Shown in pieces: positions 38,835-53,284 of a stretch of DNA of 64,000 nt. How positions within the stretch are numbered: the first letter of the stretch is position 1; every line of letters starts with the position of its first letter. The DNA comes from Homarus americanus. Its lineage: Eukaryota; Arthropoda; Malacostraca; Decapoda; Nephropidae. The stretch is taken from assembly GCF_018991925.1 (NCBI RefSeq), contig NW_024726235.1, positions 3,945,630 to 4,009,629 on the forward strand, written 5' to 3'. The notes beneath the pieces are model-generated. The model did no database searches and was not told the origin of the DNA. It saw nothing but the letters and a program-made list of their open reading frames with translations. The translations under genes and the position numbers were made by a program.

Positions 38835-39596
38835 TCACTATTGTTAACCGAATCTATTGTTTCAATGGGATATTGGGTAATTGGTTTCAGCTCACAGAAA
38901 AGTACATACAAAGTAAAAAAGAAATGCAGTAAAGTACACTTACTTTGAGGTGTGTATGTAAAAGGTTCCTGGTTGATGATGACGATGGGAATTAGAAGTG
39001 AGGTGGAGGAGAAGGGAGAAGAGAAGGAAGTGGGGATGGAGGAGAAATCACCTTTCAGGGAACCATGCTTGATGCAGTCATTTCACCAATAAAATTTTAA
39101 GTTCACTAGGTGTAACTCAAGATTATTTTCTTTAAATCAACACTGCACTATATATTATCAATATGTTAACTAATATTCAGAATGACCAATAATTTCAATG
39201 AAAAATGCAAAAATATTCAAGACACCAATAAAATAGATGCTCTCTCCACTGTCAACAAAGTCTCAACTGACGCCTTGTGACCGACTCATGCATCTGATGG
39301 GTGCACAACAAACTAGTTCCCTGTACTGCATATATTATTAATATGTGAAATTAATGTCAAAAGGACTAATAATTTTAATATAAAACATGCAAAAATATTA
39401 AATAGCACAACTTTATTGATATTTACTCCATTGCAAACGAATGTAAACATAGAACAGATTACTGAATGGGCAGACTAGCCCATCAGCTGATGCTCACAAC
39501 AAAACGTGTTGTTTGAAAGGATTTCGTTAACCGAATTGAAGATTCTTATGGCAGGTAATTCGTTAACCGAACCGTTCGTTAACCGAGGGACCGCTG
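38835..39596 (+). mobile_element. Tigger-like TIR element B3
   Basis: Same family and orientation as B1: GTTAACCGAATC..TTGTTTCAATGGGATATTGG at the left, ACACTTACTTTGAGGTGTG, GAGGTGGAGGAGAAGGGAG and TCAACACTGCACTATATATT inside, and TTCGTTAACCGAGGGACCGC-TG at the right end before TA. The left terminus is worn. It lies in the same intron as the gap. Confidence 0.78.
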
Positions 39597-39959
39597 TATT
39601 TGGGTCCCCCCTGTACAGTATATATACGTATTACCCCTTTTTTACACTAAGGTAACCAACACACAACTTCAGAGTTCGAGTCACCACTCCTTAGTAAGTC
39701 CAATATCTTGATATTTTCTTCAAAAGATCTCACAGTATGCACTTTTTTCTTTTTCTCACTCACCACCACAAGCATTGCCACTAATTTTCCTCGTAGGGGC
39801 CTTGATTTCGGTAAAATTCACCACTAAAGAAAAACTTTATGAGCTCGAATGCCTGGGAGATGTTCACGGAACCAGAAGAATGCCTTGGCAATTTAACCTA
39901 AAGTACCATACAAACACCATAAAATGTACAAGTGGACACAGATATTACACCTATGGTAC

Positions 39960-40235
39960 CATATGAACACTTTAAATGTACAAACAAACACTCAAACCAT
40001 CCTCTGGGAGTCTTGACACAGTTCTGCCAGGCAGTCACTCAGCTGACTCAGAGATTTGTCTAGCTGCTGCTACTCTATGCTGTGTGTATGCTGTGATATC
40101 ACTTAGGGGAAAGGAGAGTGTGGCTGGGTGACTAATCGGCGACATAATTACAGCTCACTGCCTCAAAACATAAGTTTACTTCACACACATACACACCCAT
40201 GCTCTTCATTTTTCTCATTTATTATTTTTTTTTTA
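39960..40235 (+). repeat. Dispersed repeat P, right part
   Basis: Shares GACACAGTTCTGCCAGGCAG, CACTCAGCTGACTCA, AATTACAGCTCACTGCCTCA and CACACATACACACCCATGCT with 13040-13215. The ATT array of that copy is absent here. Confidence 0.65.
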
Positions 40236-40620
40236 CAGTACAGTAATCTCCCTGTTATTCAGAACAATTGGTGCAGAACTCTTCCGGGAATGAGAGAATT
40301 CCAGGTAATGAGACAAGTCTCTCAAACCCGAAAAAAATCCCACATCCCCGGATTTTCTCCGGATCTTGGGAAAAGTTTCCGAAAGTCTTAAACTACATTA
40401 TGCATCTCTCACGGACAGACACTATTCCACATCCTTGAAATGTCCACATCCTTGAAATGTTTTTAGGTGCTGGGGAAAGTTTTCTGAGAGTCTAAATTAC
40501 CCATCTTATCTCTAAACTACACATCTCATCTTGCATGGACAAATACTCTCCCATTACATTTAGGCGACGATGGGCATGAGGGAAAATACAGTATTTACAA
40601 CTCGCAAAAAAAGTGTAGAA
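40236..40620 (+). mobile_element. Truncated TIR element of family I
   Basis: Starts CAGTAATCTCCCTGTTATTC, then GAACAATTGGTGCAGA.CTCTTC and CTCTCAAACCCG, matching the left part of element I at 53285-53650. The right half is missing. Confidence 0.65.
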
Positions 40621-40685
40621 ACTTTTACTCAAAACAGTGTTTTAATTGTGTTAGAGAGATGATTTTGATATATTGATTCTTTATA

Positions 40686-41776
40686 CAGTTTAGTCTCGGT
40701 TTACGCGTATTTGGTTTACGCGGCACCTTGCCAGACCGACAATTTTTATTTACGCGGGAAGCGGTGCGCACAAGGTCGCCCAGTCATCAAAACATTACCG
40801 AGTTCTTCACCTGCCACCCACCGCAGCCGGCTCAAGTCCGTGATAGTGAGGATATGGACTTTGAGGGGTTTGACAAAGAGGCCCTGCAAGCCTCTGTGGT
40901 GGATAGTGATACAATTGATACAAGTGATACAGGTAAGGGCCAATAATCTGCCCTCTGCCTCAAAACCAACCCCAATCCCCGTGTACCCAGCCATCTCTTC
41001 TACTAAGTAAGTGTTAAAAAAACCTAATTTTACAAGGTATTGATATTTCTCTTAAATATTAATTGTGTGTGCATACCATCATAAAATTAAGATGTTATTT
41101 TTACTACAACGTAAGTAACGTATTGTGTCTGGGTGAAGTATGATTTGTTTATTTACTGAAGATATTTGTTTTTAGCTCATAAAATTCATAGAAATTACCC
41201 GGCCAGAATATAATTTACATTGCTGGAATTCTTATAAGATAGTGATTAATTTGAATATAAACAAGCTAAAATTTGCATTAGACATACAAATTTTAGATCT
41301 CATTTAAGAATTTTATTAGAGAGCAAAAAATTTATCTTTTGTGCAAAATATATGACGCTTATATTCAAATTATTTGCAGTCTTGCAAGGAATCCAGCAAT
41401 GCCAATTACATTATCCTAACCATAGTGTGAAGTATTATTTATTACTAAACCTAAAAACCTAGTGTTTTCACCCAAACATTTCTCAGGGAGGGAGGAGAGC
41501 CAGTGAGCGTGGGAAGAGGGTGGGGGGGGGAGGTTGAGTCCATTATTTGAATGGACATTCTGCTGACTGTATTTCTCTTAAATATTAATTGTGTGTGCAT
41601 ACCATCATAAAATTAAGATGTTATTTTACTACAACGTACCATTGTGTCGGAAAAAGTGTAGTTTGGGGTTGATCTCTATTTCAATTAATCCCATATGTTC
41701 TGTTATTTAGATTAGCGTTTCTCGTTTACTTGGACTTCCACGGTTCAGTTGACCGCCTAAATAGAAGACTATACTG
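40686..41776. mobile_element. Degenerate Tigger-like element with possible transposase C-terminus
   Basis: Begins CAGTTTAGTCTCGGTTTACG after TA and ends ...GAAGACTATACTG before TA. At 40755-40946 the plus strand is open and reads NITEFFTCHPPQPAQVRDSE and DMDFEGFDKEALQASVVDSD, which resembles the acidic, Ser-rich C-terminus after the DDE domain of Tigger proteins; this is inference from style and position. From 41041 on, the sequence matches D1 (CATACCATCATAAAATTAAG, TGAGTCCATTATTTGAATGG). Confidence 0.6.
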
Positions 41777-41784
41777 TATTGTAT

Positions 41785-43900
<2,116 letters not shown>

Positions 43901-44000
43901 NNNNNNNNNNNNNNNNNNNNNNNNNNNNNNNNNNNNNNNNNNNNNNNNNNNNNNNNNNNNNNNNNNNNNNNNNNNNNNNNNNNNNNNNNNNNNNNNNNNN
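43901..44000. other. Assembly gap, 100 N
   Basis: Exactly 100 undetermined bases, the conventional size for a scaffold gap of unknown length. The frame that spans it is meaningless. Confidence 0.99.
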
Positions 44001-45660
44001 AAGATATATATATTATTATATTTTGATTCAGTGACTGACGCTGACGAAATTTCAGTTTGTAAATTCTTTAAAATTGGCCATGTTTAAAACAGAGTTTCGT
44101 CGCAAGGAAAAAGATGACACCCATTTTAATTTTCATGTAATATTTTTTATGCTGACTCATTTACCTGGTCGTCGATGGGAACCCAGTCGTATGTCGAGGA
44201 GAGACTGTATATGGATGTAATAATAGCATATATAGGCGCCACCTCCACTCCATCTTTTAGGTGGTTTATTATTAAAAGTGTCGGAGGTGTTGTGTTGGTA
44301 CCAAATATCGATGCTAAACTTTCAGTCCATAAACAGGGTATACCCATACTGAAGATTTCCCAGCATGGAAGCGACTGAATGAAGTCTGGAATTCTTCAGA
44401 CTGACCATAATGGATGCTCAAAATTAACGTATGCCAACTCATTTTCTTCTTGTAATGAGACTGTCTCAAAAACTCATGATGAAGGATCAAAAATCTCATA
44501 ATAGTCCTCGTCCTGTTGCCAACCTGTTCCGGCTCTGAGGATGTTAAGTCAATTCTGTACTAACTGCACACATGCACAATGGCTTCTTACAGAACAATGT
44601 TTAAAATCACACCTATATCATAGCTGCAAATTTGCAGCACTTTAATGAAGACAAAGAAGGAATGAACAAATGAGATGATGATAAAACCTTGGAGGACCTT
44701 AAACCAATAATTGTCTCAAAGAAATGTTGATTCTCAATTTCCATGTTACAACACATTTAAGATGTTGTATTAATGAGAGTGAATTTGAAGTGAAACCCCA
44801 TAGGTTTTGTAAATATGACAGATAATATTGCTTCACTGGTGCTATGAGACAGGACTGTGTTTGATCAAAGGACAAATACAGGGGGAGGGGTTTCTATTTC
44901 AAATTCACTGTCAATAAGATATCTTGTATTTATGAAATTGGTGCAGAATTTGGACATTTCAATATGGAGGATGGATGGGGTTGAAATGGTCTCATGATTC
45001 CAATCAATTTTGAATGCACCACGAACCTCCTTGTATATTTCAAGCTAACCTCATCTGACGGTAAGCTGATTTCAAAACAAAATTCCCTAAATTAATAGAT
45101 TTAGACCTGAAAGGCCATCTGAAAGTGTACCTGGGTCAAACCATGAACTTTGGTGTATTCTGATGAAGAAAAGCTACTTTTTGTATGTCTGTAAGGAAAT
45201 AGAATCAAGATTGATCCTTCTATTTTTTCAGAAATATAAAACGAATATTAGAAGTCAAATAATGCTGCATTGCTATGAAATCTCTGTTGTATTTTGTCCA
45301 TATATTATTTTTAAAATGATCATGGATTAATAAACACAGCCAAGCAATATACACATTTCCTTGCTTTACATGCATTTTTTTATTCAAAATATATATATAT
45401 ACAGCCGTGTGCTATAAAATATATTCTTAAAGTCGTATGTAAAGTATACACGTACAACAAGCAGAGGGTCTGCACCTTTAAATAAACCAATGGCGCATAT
45501 ATCTTTCTTTTTTAATTAGTTCTAGCTCCACACTTTCCCCATCTTTAATACGAGTTGCAGGTGTTCACGCATCACCACCAATGCTTTTGCCGCTGAACAC
45601 AATGTTCAATAGTATCATCTTAAAACAGCATGATAAAATTTTATTCTGCCTTTACATGTC
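44001..45660. repeat. Right, error-rich copy of the duplicated segment
   Basis: Matches 41965-43900 with many small deletions and substitutions and a shorter total length (~1.66 kb against ~1.93 kb). It begins in a short TATATATATTATTATA stretch, as expected if it starts in the TA array. The pattern fits an unpolished contig end better than an ancient duplication. Confidence 0.85.
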
Positions 45661-47560
45661 ACTTATGAACTTCATCGATGTTACCTGGCTAGGTGGATAT
45701 TAATTAAGCGATGACCTTTTGATCAGATACGCTACATGTTCAGAATCAGTAAGTTCATGCTGCTTCTTTTAAACCTGTTTGTTGAAAAATTTTGCATATG
45801 TTGCCTCTATTGATATTATTCTGTTTTTTACTTAATTTGAATTGTTAGTTGTTGCGAGGTGCCATGATCTGAATTTCAAAAGTTTAATTATGTATGCAAA
45901 ATCTAACAGAGAGTAACTATCATCGTTATTCAAAACATATGTAATGTAATGCATAATTTTAAAAAGGAATAATTTTTGATTATTATTAAAATTCTTTTGT
46001 CATATTTATTTTATCGCTATTGCTACTTAATATCATATTTGAGTTTTTATAACTTAACACCCTTGATGATTTTATTAGCAACTTTGTGTGGTAACGCAAT
46101 AGAATTAACATTCTATATTAGAACTTACATTAGCATGTTTAAACTTCTTATAAAAAAGTTGAAAAACTTTATATAAGGATTACACAAAGTCAAATGAGTT
46201 TTCAGTCATTGGATGTGTGTGTAATCTGTATCATTGATTGAGTTAAGACACTGTTTTTATCATTTCAACTTCAGTTCCTAAATTTATTTCACAAAGTGGT
46301 CATTCCTTCTCTGGTCTTTTTTCTTATAACTTTAACTCCCTCATTTTTATATAAAGTGAAGATGTTGTTTGTCTTGATACAAATTTTTTGGAGATATAAT
46401 GATTATTTTGTACATGTGTGAGTGTTTAGTTATAATGTTTTAGTAGCATATTGTTATGTGAGACAAACACAACACTGTGCCCCTAACTTCACAGTGTTTA
46501 ACTCGTACCATTATATAATAACCCATTTTATGTGTGAGCTACTTACAGTGTTTTCCTTATTCGTTGTGGGCTTGCTCCTAGAACTAATAACCGAGATAAG
46601 GCACTGAGGATGGGATCGATGAGGAAATTTTTTTGTAATTGCTCTCATTTGGTCATAACGACTTGCTTGCTCATTTGCTCTTGTACTGTGACACTAAAAG
46701 TGAATTACAATATTTATTCATATGTGAGCATGATATTGGCTTTTGCTCATTTAGGATTTGATTTTTAGACCATGACACTGCATATTTTTCAAATGAATTA
46801 TTGAGGTATTACTTGTGCAACCCAGGATGTGAGTCAGTGTTCCACACTTTTGACCAACTTGCAGTATTAAGGGTTAGCTTCAAGGTGGTGGTGTTTGAAC
46901 TGCTTTGTCATTTGTGCATGCCAATTCAACCACATAACTTTGTGTCTTCACCAGCTCATAGGTAATTGCATTTTAGGTGAGCTTATTTTACATCACCTAC
47001 CACCTATATCTAGCTGGGAAGTAGCCACTGACAGTAAATTCCATTTAGTGGATGAGGAAGCAGAAGCATTCATTCCTCTGTATTTCTGGAGACGAGAGCT
47101 ATCTCTTCCAGTGAGGATTCTCCCTAGAGGAAGGTGGAGCTGTTGTTTCTATCCCAAGTCAGGCACTTAAAGCTGATGTGGAGTCATCCTGAGGTCTAAG
47201 TAATGATGCAAAGCCTGAGTCTGATTTCAGGCCAGTGTCCAAGTACAGGTGCAGTACTAGTTCTTAATGGGGTGTCCTAAGGGTAATGAATTTTGTCAGT
47301 CTCTCCAGTGGAGTTCACAAAGCGTAGGATGAGGCTGTAGAAAATGTAATGGAAGTTTCTGAACATTGTTAACCAATATTATCTCGTGTAAATCATTAAC
47401 CATTCCCATAGGATTGAATTCCATAACTTATGGAAGTTTCTTTCTGAACACACAAGGAAACAGGTTCCAGAGTGTTGTGGTTGGGCAACCGTATTGTGGA
47501 GCCTGGTGTCCCCAGTCCCTCCCTCCTAGAGAAAATTCACTTGGCATTTTAGAATAGAAT
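45661..47560. other. Intron, no gene recognised
   Basis: AT-rich intron. An open plus-strand stretch at 46970-47170 (ELILHHLPPISSWEVATDSK and onward) is unrecognised and may be part of an old retroelement. Confidence 0.45.
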
Positions 47561-47561
47561 A

Positions 47562-47911
47562 CAGTGGGGTATGCTATAACGAATCTAATTGGTTCTAGAA
47601 CCTTGTTCGTTATAGCATTCGTTTGTTATAGGATTAATCCGTTCCAGGCCCCCAAATACAACCACTTAACACTGAAAAATATAATATAAAACTGTAAAAA
47701 TTGTAAAAAAGTGCATAAATATGCATCTAAACCCCTGAAATAAAGAATATCATTAATATTTGTAATAATAAAACAATAAATTAGAAAAAAAAAATTAAAT
47801 TATGTTCGTTGTAGGAGTTTCGTTCGTTATAGCATTCTCAATATTATAGGTAAAACCATTCGTTATAGGAATATTCGTAGTAGGATCCGTTCGTTATAGC
47901 ATACCCCACTG
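47562..47911. mobile_element. Tigger-like MITE E2 (350 bp) with TA target duplication
   Basis: Begins CAGTGGGGTATGCTATAACG and ends CGTTATAGCATACCCCACTG, a perfect 20-bp inverted repeat, with TA on both sides (47560-47561, 47912-47913). It shares GGTTCTAGAACCTTGTTCGT, TAGGATTAATCCGTTC and CAACCACTTAACACTGAAAA with E1. It has no coding capacity; it is a short internally deleted derivative. Confidence 0.92.
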
Positions 47912-47913
47912 TA

Positions 47914-48660
47914 TAAGGAACAGTGTGACCTCGAATCTGACTATCCTTAATTTTATTTCTTGTCCAGAGAGTCAACCTTTTGTGATGCCTTATTTACAGA
48001 AATGTGTTTGATAGATTGCCAGGGCCCTTCCCTATCTGGAAAGTTCCAGCACTTGAGTTAGTTGCAAGCTTGTGCTTGCACATTAGTCTGGGGAGGACTG
48101 TTTTAGCAGTTGCTCTCTTCTTAATAATTTGGCCTTCTTAGTCTTATTGGTGGATCTCTCTTCCTCTACAGTTGTTCTTCTGTTGTTAAGTATAATGCCA
48201 AAGGGTAGTTTATTGACCCAATCCAAGATCAGTTTTTAAATCATCATTTCATATCAGCCAATTCTTCAACTAAGTCACAGAACCAGTATTGGGAATTTTT
48301 CCTTGCCTGTCAAGTGTTGTCAGTTAATCCCAATGCCTGCTGGCTAATGGTATGAGTGGCATGATGAAGATTTCTATTACCAGGTTGACTCCAATCTGAT
48401 CTTGGTAGTTTTCCAGCTTGTGATTGTACATTCACAATATAAATAGTATTGTATTGGGTCTCTTAGAAATTTTACCATTTACAGTATCAGTATAATTCTG
48501 GAAAGTGTTTTATATATATATGCCTTAGGTTGGTTGCATGTTTATGTTATACTGGAAGAGTCAGCATAAACAGTATCAAAATCATCCACTTTTGTACAAT
48601 CTGCTTGAGCAGCTTTGACATAATCTAATTTTTAAAGGTTTCCAAAATACATATACTGTA
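47914..48660. other. Intron, no gene recognised
   Basis: Contains minus-strand words (for example FQYWFCDLVEELADMK-like at about 48250-48300 when read in reverse) that could be an old mobile-element ORF, but I cannot assign them. Confidence 0.35.
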
Positions 48661-48671
48661 TTGATGTTTGT

Positions 48672-48746
48672 TGTACTGTACTGTACTGTACTGTACTCTA
48701 CTCTACTCTACTGTACTGTACTCTACTGTACTATACTGTACTGTAT
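48672..48746. repeat. (CTGTA)n / (CTCTA)n pentanucleotide array
   Basis: About 75 bp built from CTGTA and CTCTA units (ACTGTACTGTACTGTACTGT, then ACTCTACTCTACTCTA). The same CTGTA/TACAG word is common across the whole window. Confidence 0.9.
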
Positions 48747-49330
48747 CATTGTTTTACAGCAATTTATAGATTGGTTCCAGCTACCAATTTCAAGGCTTAT
48801 GATGGGTTTTTAACCAGAAGACATGGCTGGTAGTACTTGAGTCAACCAGTCCAGGCACAGTTATAAGATGGGATTTCAAGATTTTTTTTTTTTTTATTAA
48901 TTTTTTTGTATTATTATTCTTAATATTATTATTTTTTTTTTTTTTTTTGCCTTAACAGGTTGTATTTCAAGTTGCATGAGCAATGTTTTATTTTTTCTCT
49001 TTGTTTTGGTTACCATCATCATTCTTTGATAAAAACAGAAATGGGCAGCTTAATTTCAAATACAGTACAGTACAGTACAGGTATCCCTCACTATACGAAT
49101 GGCTTAGGTTCCTGACAACCATTTGTGAAGTGAATTTCTGTATAGCGAATAAAAGAACATTTGCATGTCCTGACAATTCGCTGAATTTCAATTCATGGAC
49201 CTCGACTATTCACGGATGACACCCTGGATGTACCCATGAATGTCTAAGGGTAGTTTTAAAATTGCTGACATTTTCTCGGCCAGAACAGGGAGCCATTCGT
49301 TCTAGAGACAGTAATATCTTTTACCTGTCT

Positions 49331-49332
<2 letters not shown>

Positions 49333-49404
<72 letters not shown>
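49333..49404. repeat. (GT)n(TA)n microsatellite
   Basis: A short GT run followed by about 60 bp of TA repeats, within element H. Confidence 0.95.
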
Positions 49405-49410
<6 letters not shown>

Positions 49411-49503
49411 TAAAACACATACAAATAAATACATCATCTCTCACAAATAATCAGAAACAAGATTATTTGTGAGAGGATTTGCCCATTATTATTAATTTGT
49501 ATG

Positions 49504-49510
<7 letters not shown>

Positions 49511-49556
<46 letters not shown>
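49511..49556. repeat. (AC)n microsatellite
   Basis: About 46 bp of perfect AC repeats within element H. Confidence 0.95.
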
Positions 49557-49559
<3 letters not shown>

Positions 49560-50015
49560 TAGAATACAGGTAAAAGATATAATTGTCCTAAGGGCAAACA
49601 CATAAATGGAATACAGTACTGTATTTCCAGTATACTGTATATTTCTTTGCACATGAGTAAAAATGTACCCCTCCCCCCCTGGTCAGCAAATGTTATTCGC
49701 GGCCATTTTGAGAATCTAACCCCCCGCGAATTTTAAGGGCATGCTGTACTATTGGATAAATAGGGTTCCGTTCTCCATTGACAAAAAAACCACGATATCA
49801 TACCAAAAAAAAAAAAGAATTAGTACACAACTACTGTAATTTACTACCTAACACATTAAAAACATTAATAAAATACTATCTAGATGAAAATATGAGCTAA
49901 AACAATTAAGGAAAAGCTAAATAAAAGTTTAACACAGTCGCCATTTGCATAGACTCTGGCTGTGTCACGCGTGCCGAATTTTCCTATCGTACGCTCGTAG
50001 AGTGAGGGATACCTG

Positions 50016-53000
50016 TACTGTACCCGAAATTATAAATATGCTGATCTATGTACAGTACAGTACAGTATAGTACAGTATATCAGAAAACAGTGTACAGTAG
50101 TTTAAACCACCTTTCTTTATATACGGGATAATTTATTTAACATTGTGTTGCTCTGACATTTATATTACACCAGTTGATACAACTTGCTTTAAAAAAAAAA
50201 GAAAATGTGAATGACTGAACATCAAGTAATTGATAAACATAAAGATGATAGGACTGAACCTTGTGAATAAATACATGTCTTACAGCATTTATTTTTTAGT
50301 ATTGAAAAGAGAAAAGATATGTCATTCTTATAGTGCATATTATGGTGCAATGTTTGAAAACTCATGCCCTGCAATTATCAAATTAAAGACATCGTTTTGC
50401 TTAACTTTGAATATATACATCTTCAGAAATTCAAGATTTTGTCTCAGAATGTATATTTAGTAATGCAGTCATGGTTTCTCTAAAGAATCTTTGTGGTTGG
50501 TTTGTGTCACAGTGGTGTACTGTATTACTTGTTTTGTTGTATTGTTGTGTGGATTTTAACTTCATAGATTTCCCTAAATGAATGATGTCCCTTTCCTCAT
50601 ATATTTAAAGCCTATATTCAGTAAACACACACTGAGTCAGTAACTGATGCACTAAAAATATGATCTGTTGTGTCTTCTAGCCCCATTGCAATGATTGCTT
50701 ATTTGTATTTATGGGATGTACATTATAAAAAACATCTGAAAATAATTTTTTTTGCATTTCTCATAATAGTTCTCAGGTTAAGTACCAGACGACATTGTTA
50801 ATTATCAAATTGTGAATTATAGTTTAATTGATTTGAATGGAAATAATTAATTAGGTTGTGGATGCCAAAAATATGCATAAATTGTTCCAAAAGAGTTTTA
50901 ATATACACTAAACATTGTACATAATACACAAAAAATACAGTAACACATAGGTATTGTACAAAAAGTAGTTTTATATTACATAAACAGCTCCTCCCTTTCT
51001 CATAATTATCCTCTGAGTGACATCAATTGCCAGTACTGTACAGGTACACCACTGATTTTTCGGCACCCTTGGTTCCAAAGCCTTGCTGGATTATCCGTTT
51101 TGTCAGACCAACCGAGGTCAGGTAATAATTATTCAACTATACACCTCTGACCCACTAATTATACACCTCCTGTGTCTCTAAAGCACCTTCAACTGCTAGC
51201 AACTTAAATTAAACTACAGTATGTGATGTTTATACTCAAATTAATCAATACAGTATATTACAAGGATTCCAGCAATGTAATTTATATTCTGCTAAGTCTA
51301 GTCTGCTATATTTTATAAGATAAAAATTTTAAGCATAAACTGCCTTCACCCTGGCTGTGAGGAAGGGGAGGAGAGGGGGATGACGTGTTGACAGCTGTCG
51401 TCTTGTTTTACGATGCTATTATTTTCGTGAAAAATTACACTGTCAAAAGTGCATATTTAGAGTTAGCAGCCAATGATTAATGTGTCATTTCACTCCATAA
51501 AACACATGTCAACTCAGTTGTGTACAAGTTAATTTTATAAATAGAGCTTATGTTCAGAAAGATATTCTTCCTGATAACATTACTATTGGCAGTTGTCCCT
51601 GACCTTAAAGGCTTGTGTTTTTAACATTAACTGCCATAGATCATATTTATTGTGCATTAAGTTAGTAGTTATTCACTGCTGGTATATTGCCTAATGCTGT
51701 GTGCCTGAATATGACTTCAATCCTTTGCTTGGTGTTAATAACTTTTAAGGTAAATTCTTAAAATGAAATCAGTGTTTTTTTTTGGGGGTTTAATTGGGTC
51801 CTGTGTGATGTAATTTTAAGATCTTATGAATGTTATTCTGATTAAGTATTAATGTTTGTGATGCATAGTGCACAAGTTGTTTTTGCTCTTGAAATTGTAT
51901 CGTGCTGTTGTAAGATGTATCAACTAACCTAAGAACAAAAAGAATGTTGAAGGCTGAGATATATATTTGAGCACAAATATTGATTTATAGCATTTTTATG
52001 TGCATTACTGAAAAAGAATGTGTGTGAAAACTGTCATAATATATTTAAGTCAGTATTTGGGTGAATAATTTTAATAAAGTGAGAATGGTTCTTGGGCTGC
52101 ATTAACATTATAGGTACTCTTGGTACTTTACCTTACATTAATACAGTAATCCCTCGCCAACCACGAGTTTATCTCTCACATTTTCATGTACAGTATCCCA
52201 GTTTTATAATTTATTACTGTACCTGTTTTGCCAGCCACAGTATCCAGGTTTCCACAGCCTCTGCATGGCAGGAATGTTCACAGGATCAGGTTTATCAAGT
52301 GGTTCATACTGTATAAATCGAATTCTTTATTTTTTTCCTTCTCATTATATAATATACAATATATGGTTTTCTATTGCCCTGGCGATAGTCATCATTTAAC
52401 ACGCACTCGGTTTTGGAGAGACAGGTAGGCAGTTACACCATTCATGGTCAAGATGATGTCCTCCTGCTCACCGAGACACTATCACAAAAAAAAAGGATCA
52501 TTACTGTGTATTGATAAAATACATTCTTTTACCAAACTGAGGATATTAATTCATCTAGAATGTGTTAAAATTTTAGTGTAGATTTAAAATATATTTGAAA
52601 TTTTTTGATGATGAACATTGTATGTTTGGAAGTCTATATTGTTGTATACCATAGAAACTGTAATTGTAATAGAGGGGAACCCTGTTTTTGTTTGGATTAC
52701 ATATACATAAGTACTAAAAGATATGAACAAATACTGAAACACTAATACCAAGGACATTTTCCCCGTAGGAACTGAAGGAATAAGGGGGACTGATTCCAAA
52801 ATGTCACTAACATCTTTCATCCAATATAAAAAGTGAATTTGTTTTTGATAAAAAGAACTATAATGAGGTTGGGCTATATTCTAATTTCCTGTCACTGTCC
52901 CATGTGACATCCAGACAGTGATTAAACAACTTGATGACATTTAGGTTTTTATACACTGAACATAACCTAATCATAATTCTTTAACTCTTAATGTTCTATT

Positions 53001-53284
53001 TTTTGGTCCTGCTTATGTTCAGACTTATTCTTTGCACATAACACACTTTGCAGGGGCAGATCCAGGATTTTATTAGGAGGGTTCAGATTTTGAGTGAACA
53101 GAAAGAAAGTATTGTAACATGCGATTTCGATGTAACACGATTGAGTAAATGGAACTGTCACTCAACTGGGAATTAGTACTGTAGTTTTGTGGTCGCCTTG
53201 TCATAGCATCACACAAAGCGATGCAACACCCCCTCAGTCTTTATATCAGGCATCTGTTATTGTGGACTGTGCTTTATCTTAGTA
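50016..53284. other. Intron with solitary TIR fragments
   Basis: CAGGTACACCACTGATTTTT (from 51041, after TA) and CAGTAATCCCTCGCCAACCA (from about 52145) are single Tigger-like ends without a clear partner. Sequence after 51260 (GATTCCAGCAATGTAATTTA) resembles the interior of D1 and of 41390. No exon was found. Confidence 0.5.

Larger units (their letters stand above)
49078..50015. mobile_element. TIR element H (~940 bp) with TA and AC microsatellites inside
   Basis: Left end CAGGTATCCCTCACTATACG and right end CTCGTAGAGTGAGGGATACC-TG are inverted repeats. Each end is flanked by TA within TACAGTACAG/TGTACTGTAC words. Inside are a GT/TA array (49333-49404), an AC array (49511-49556) and Tigger-style subterminal words (ATAGCGAATAAAAGAAC, CACGGATGACACC). 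No transposase frame was found. Confidence 0.78.

Noticed and set aside
40128..40391. 87-residue plus-strand frame
   Set aside because: It spans the end of dispersed repeat P and the start of a TIR element; the frame is accidental.
44175..44378. Frames in the right copy of the duplicated segment
   Set aside because: The segment is probably an unpolished duplicate and has no coding counterpart in the left copy.
46895..47170. 91-residue plus-strand frame with SSWEVATDSK
   Set aside because: It could be an intronic exon or old mobile-element ORF, but I found no conserved motif and its phase does not fit the surrounding OXR1 exons.
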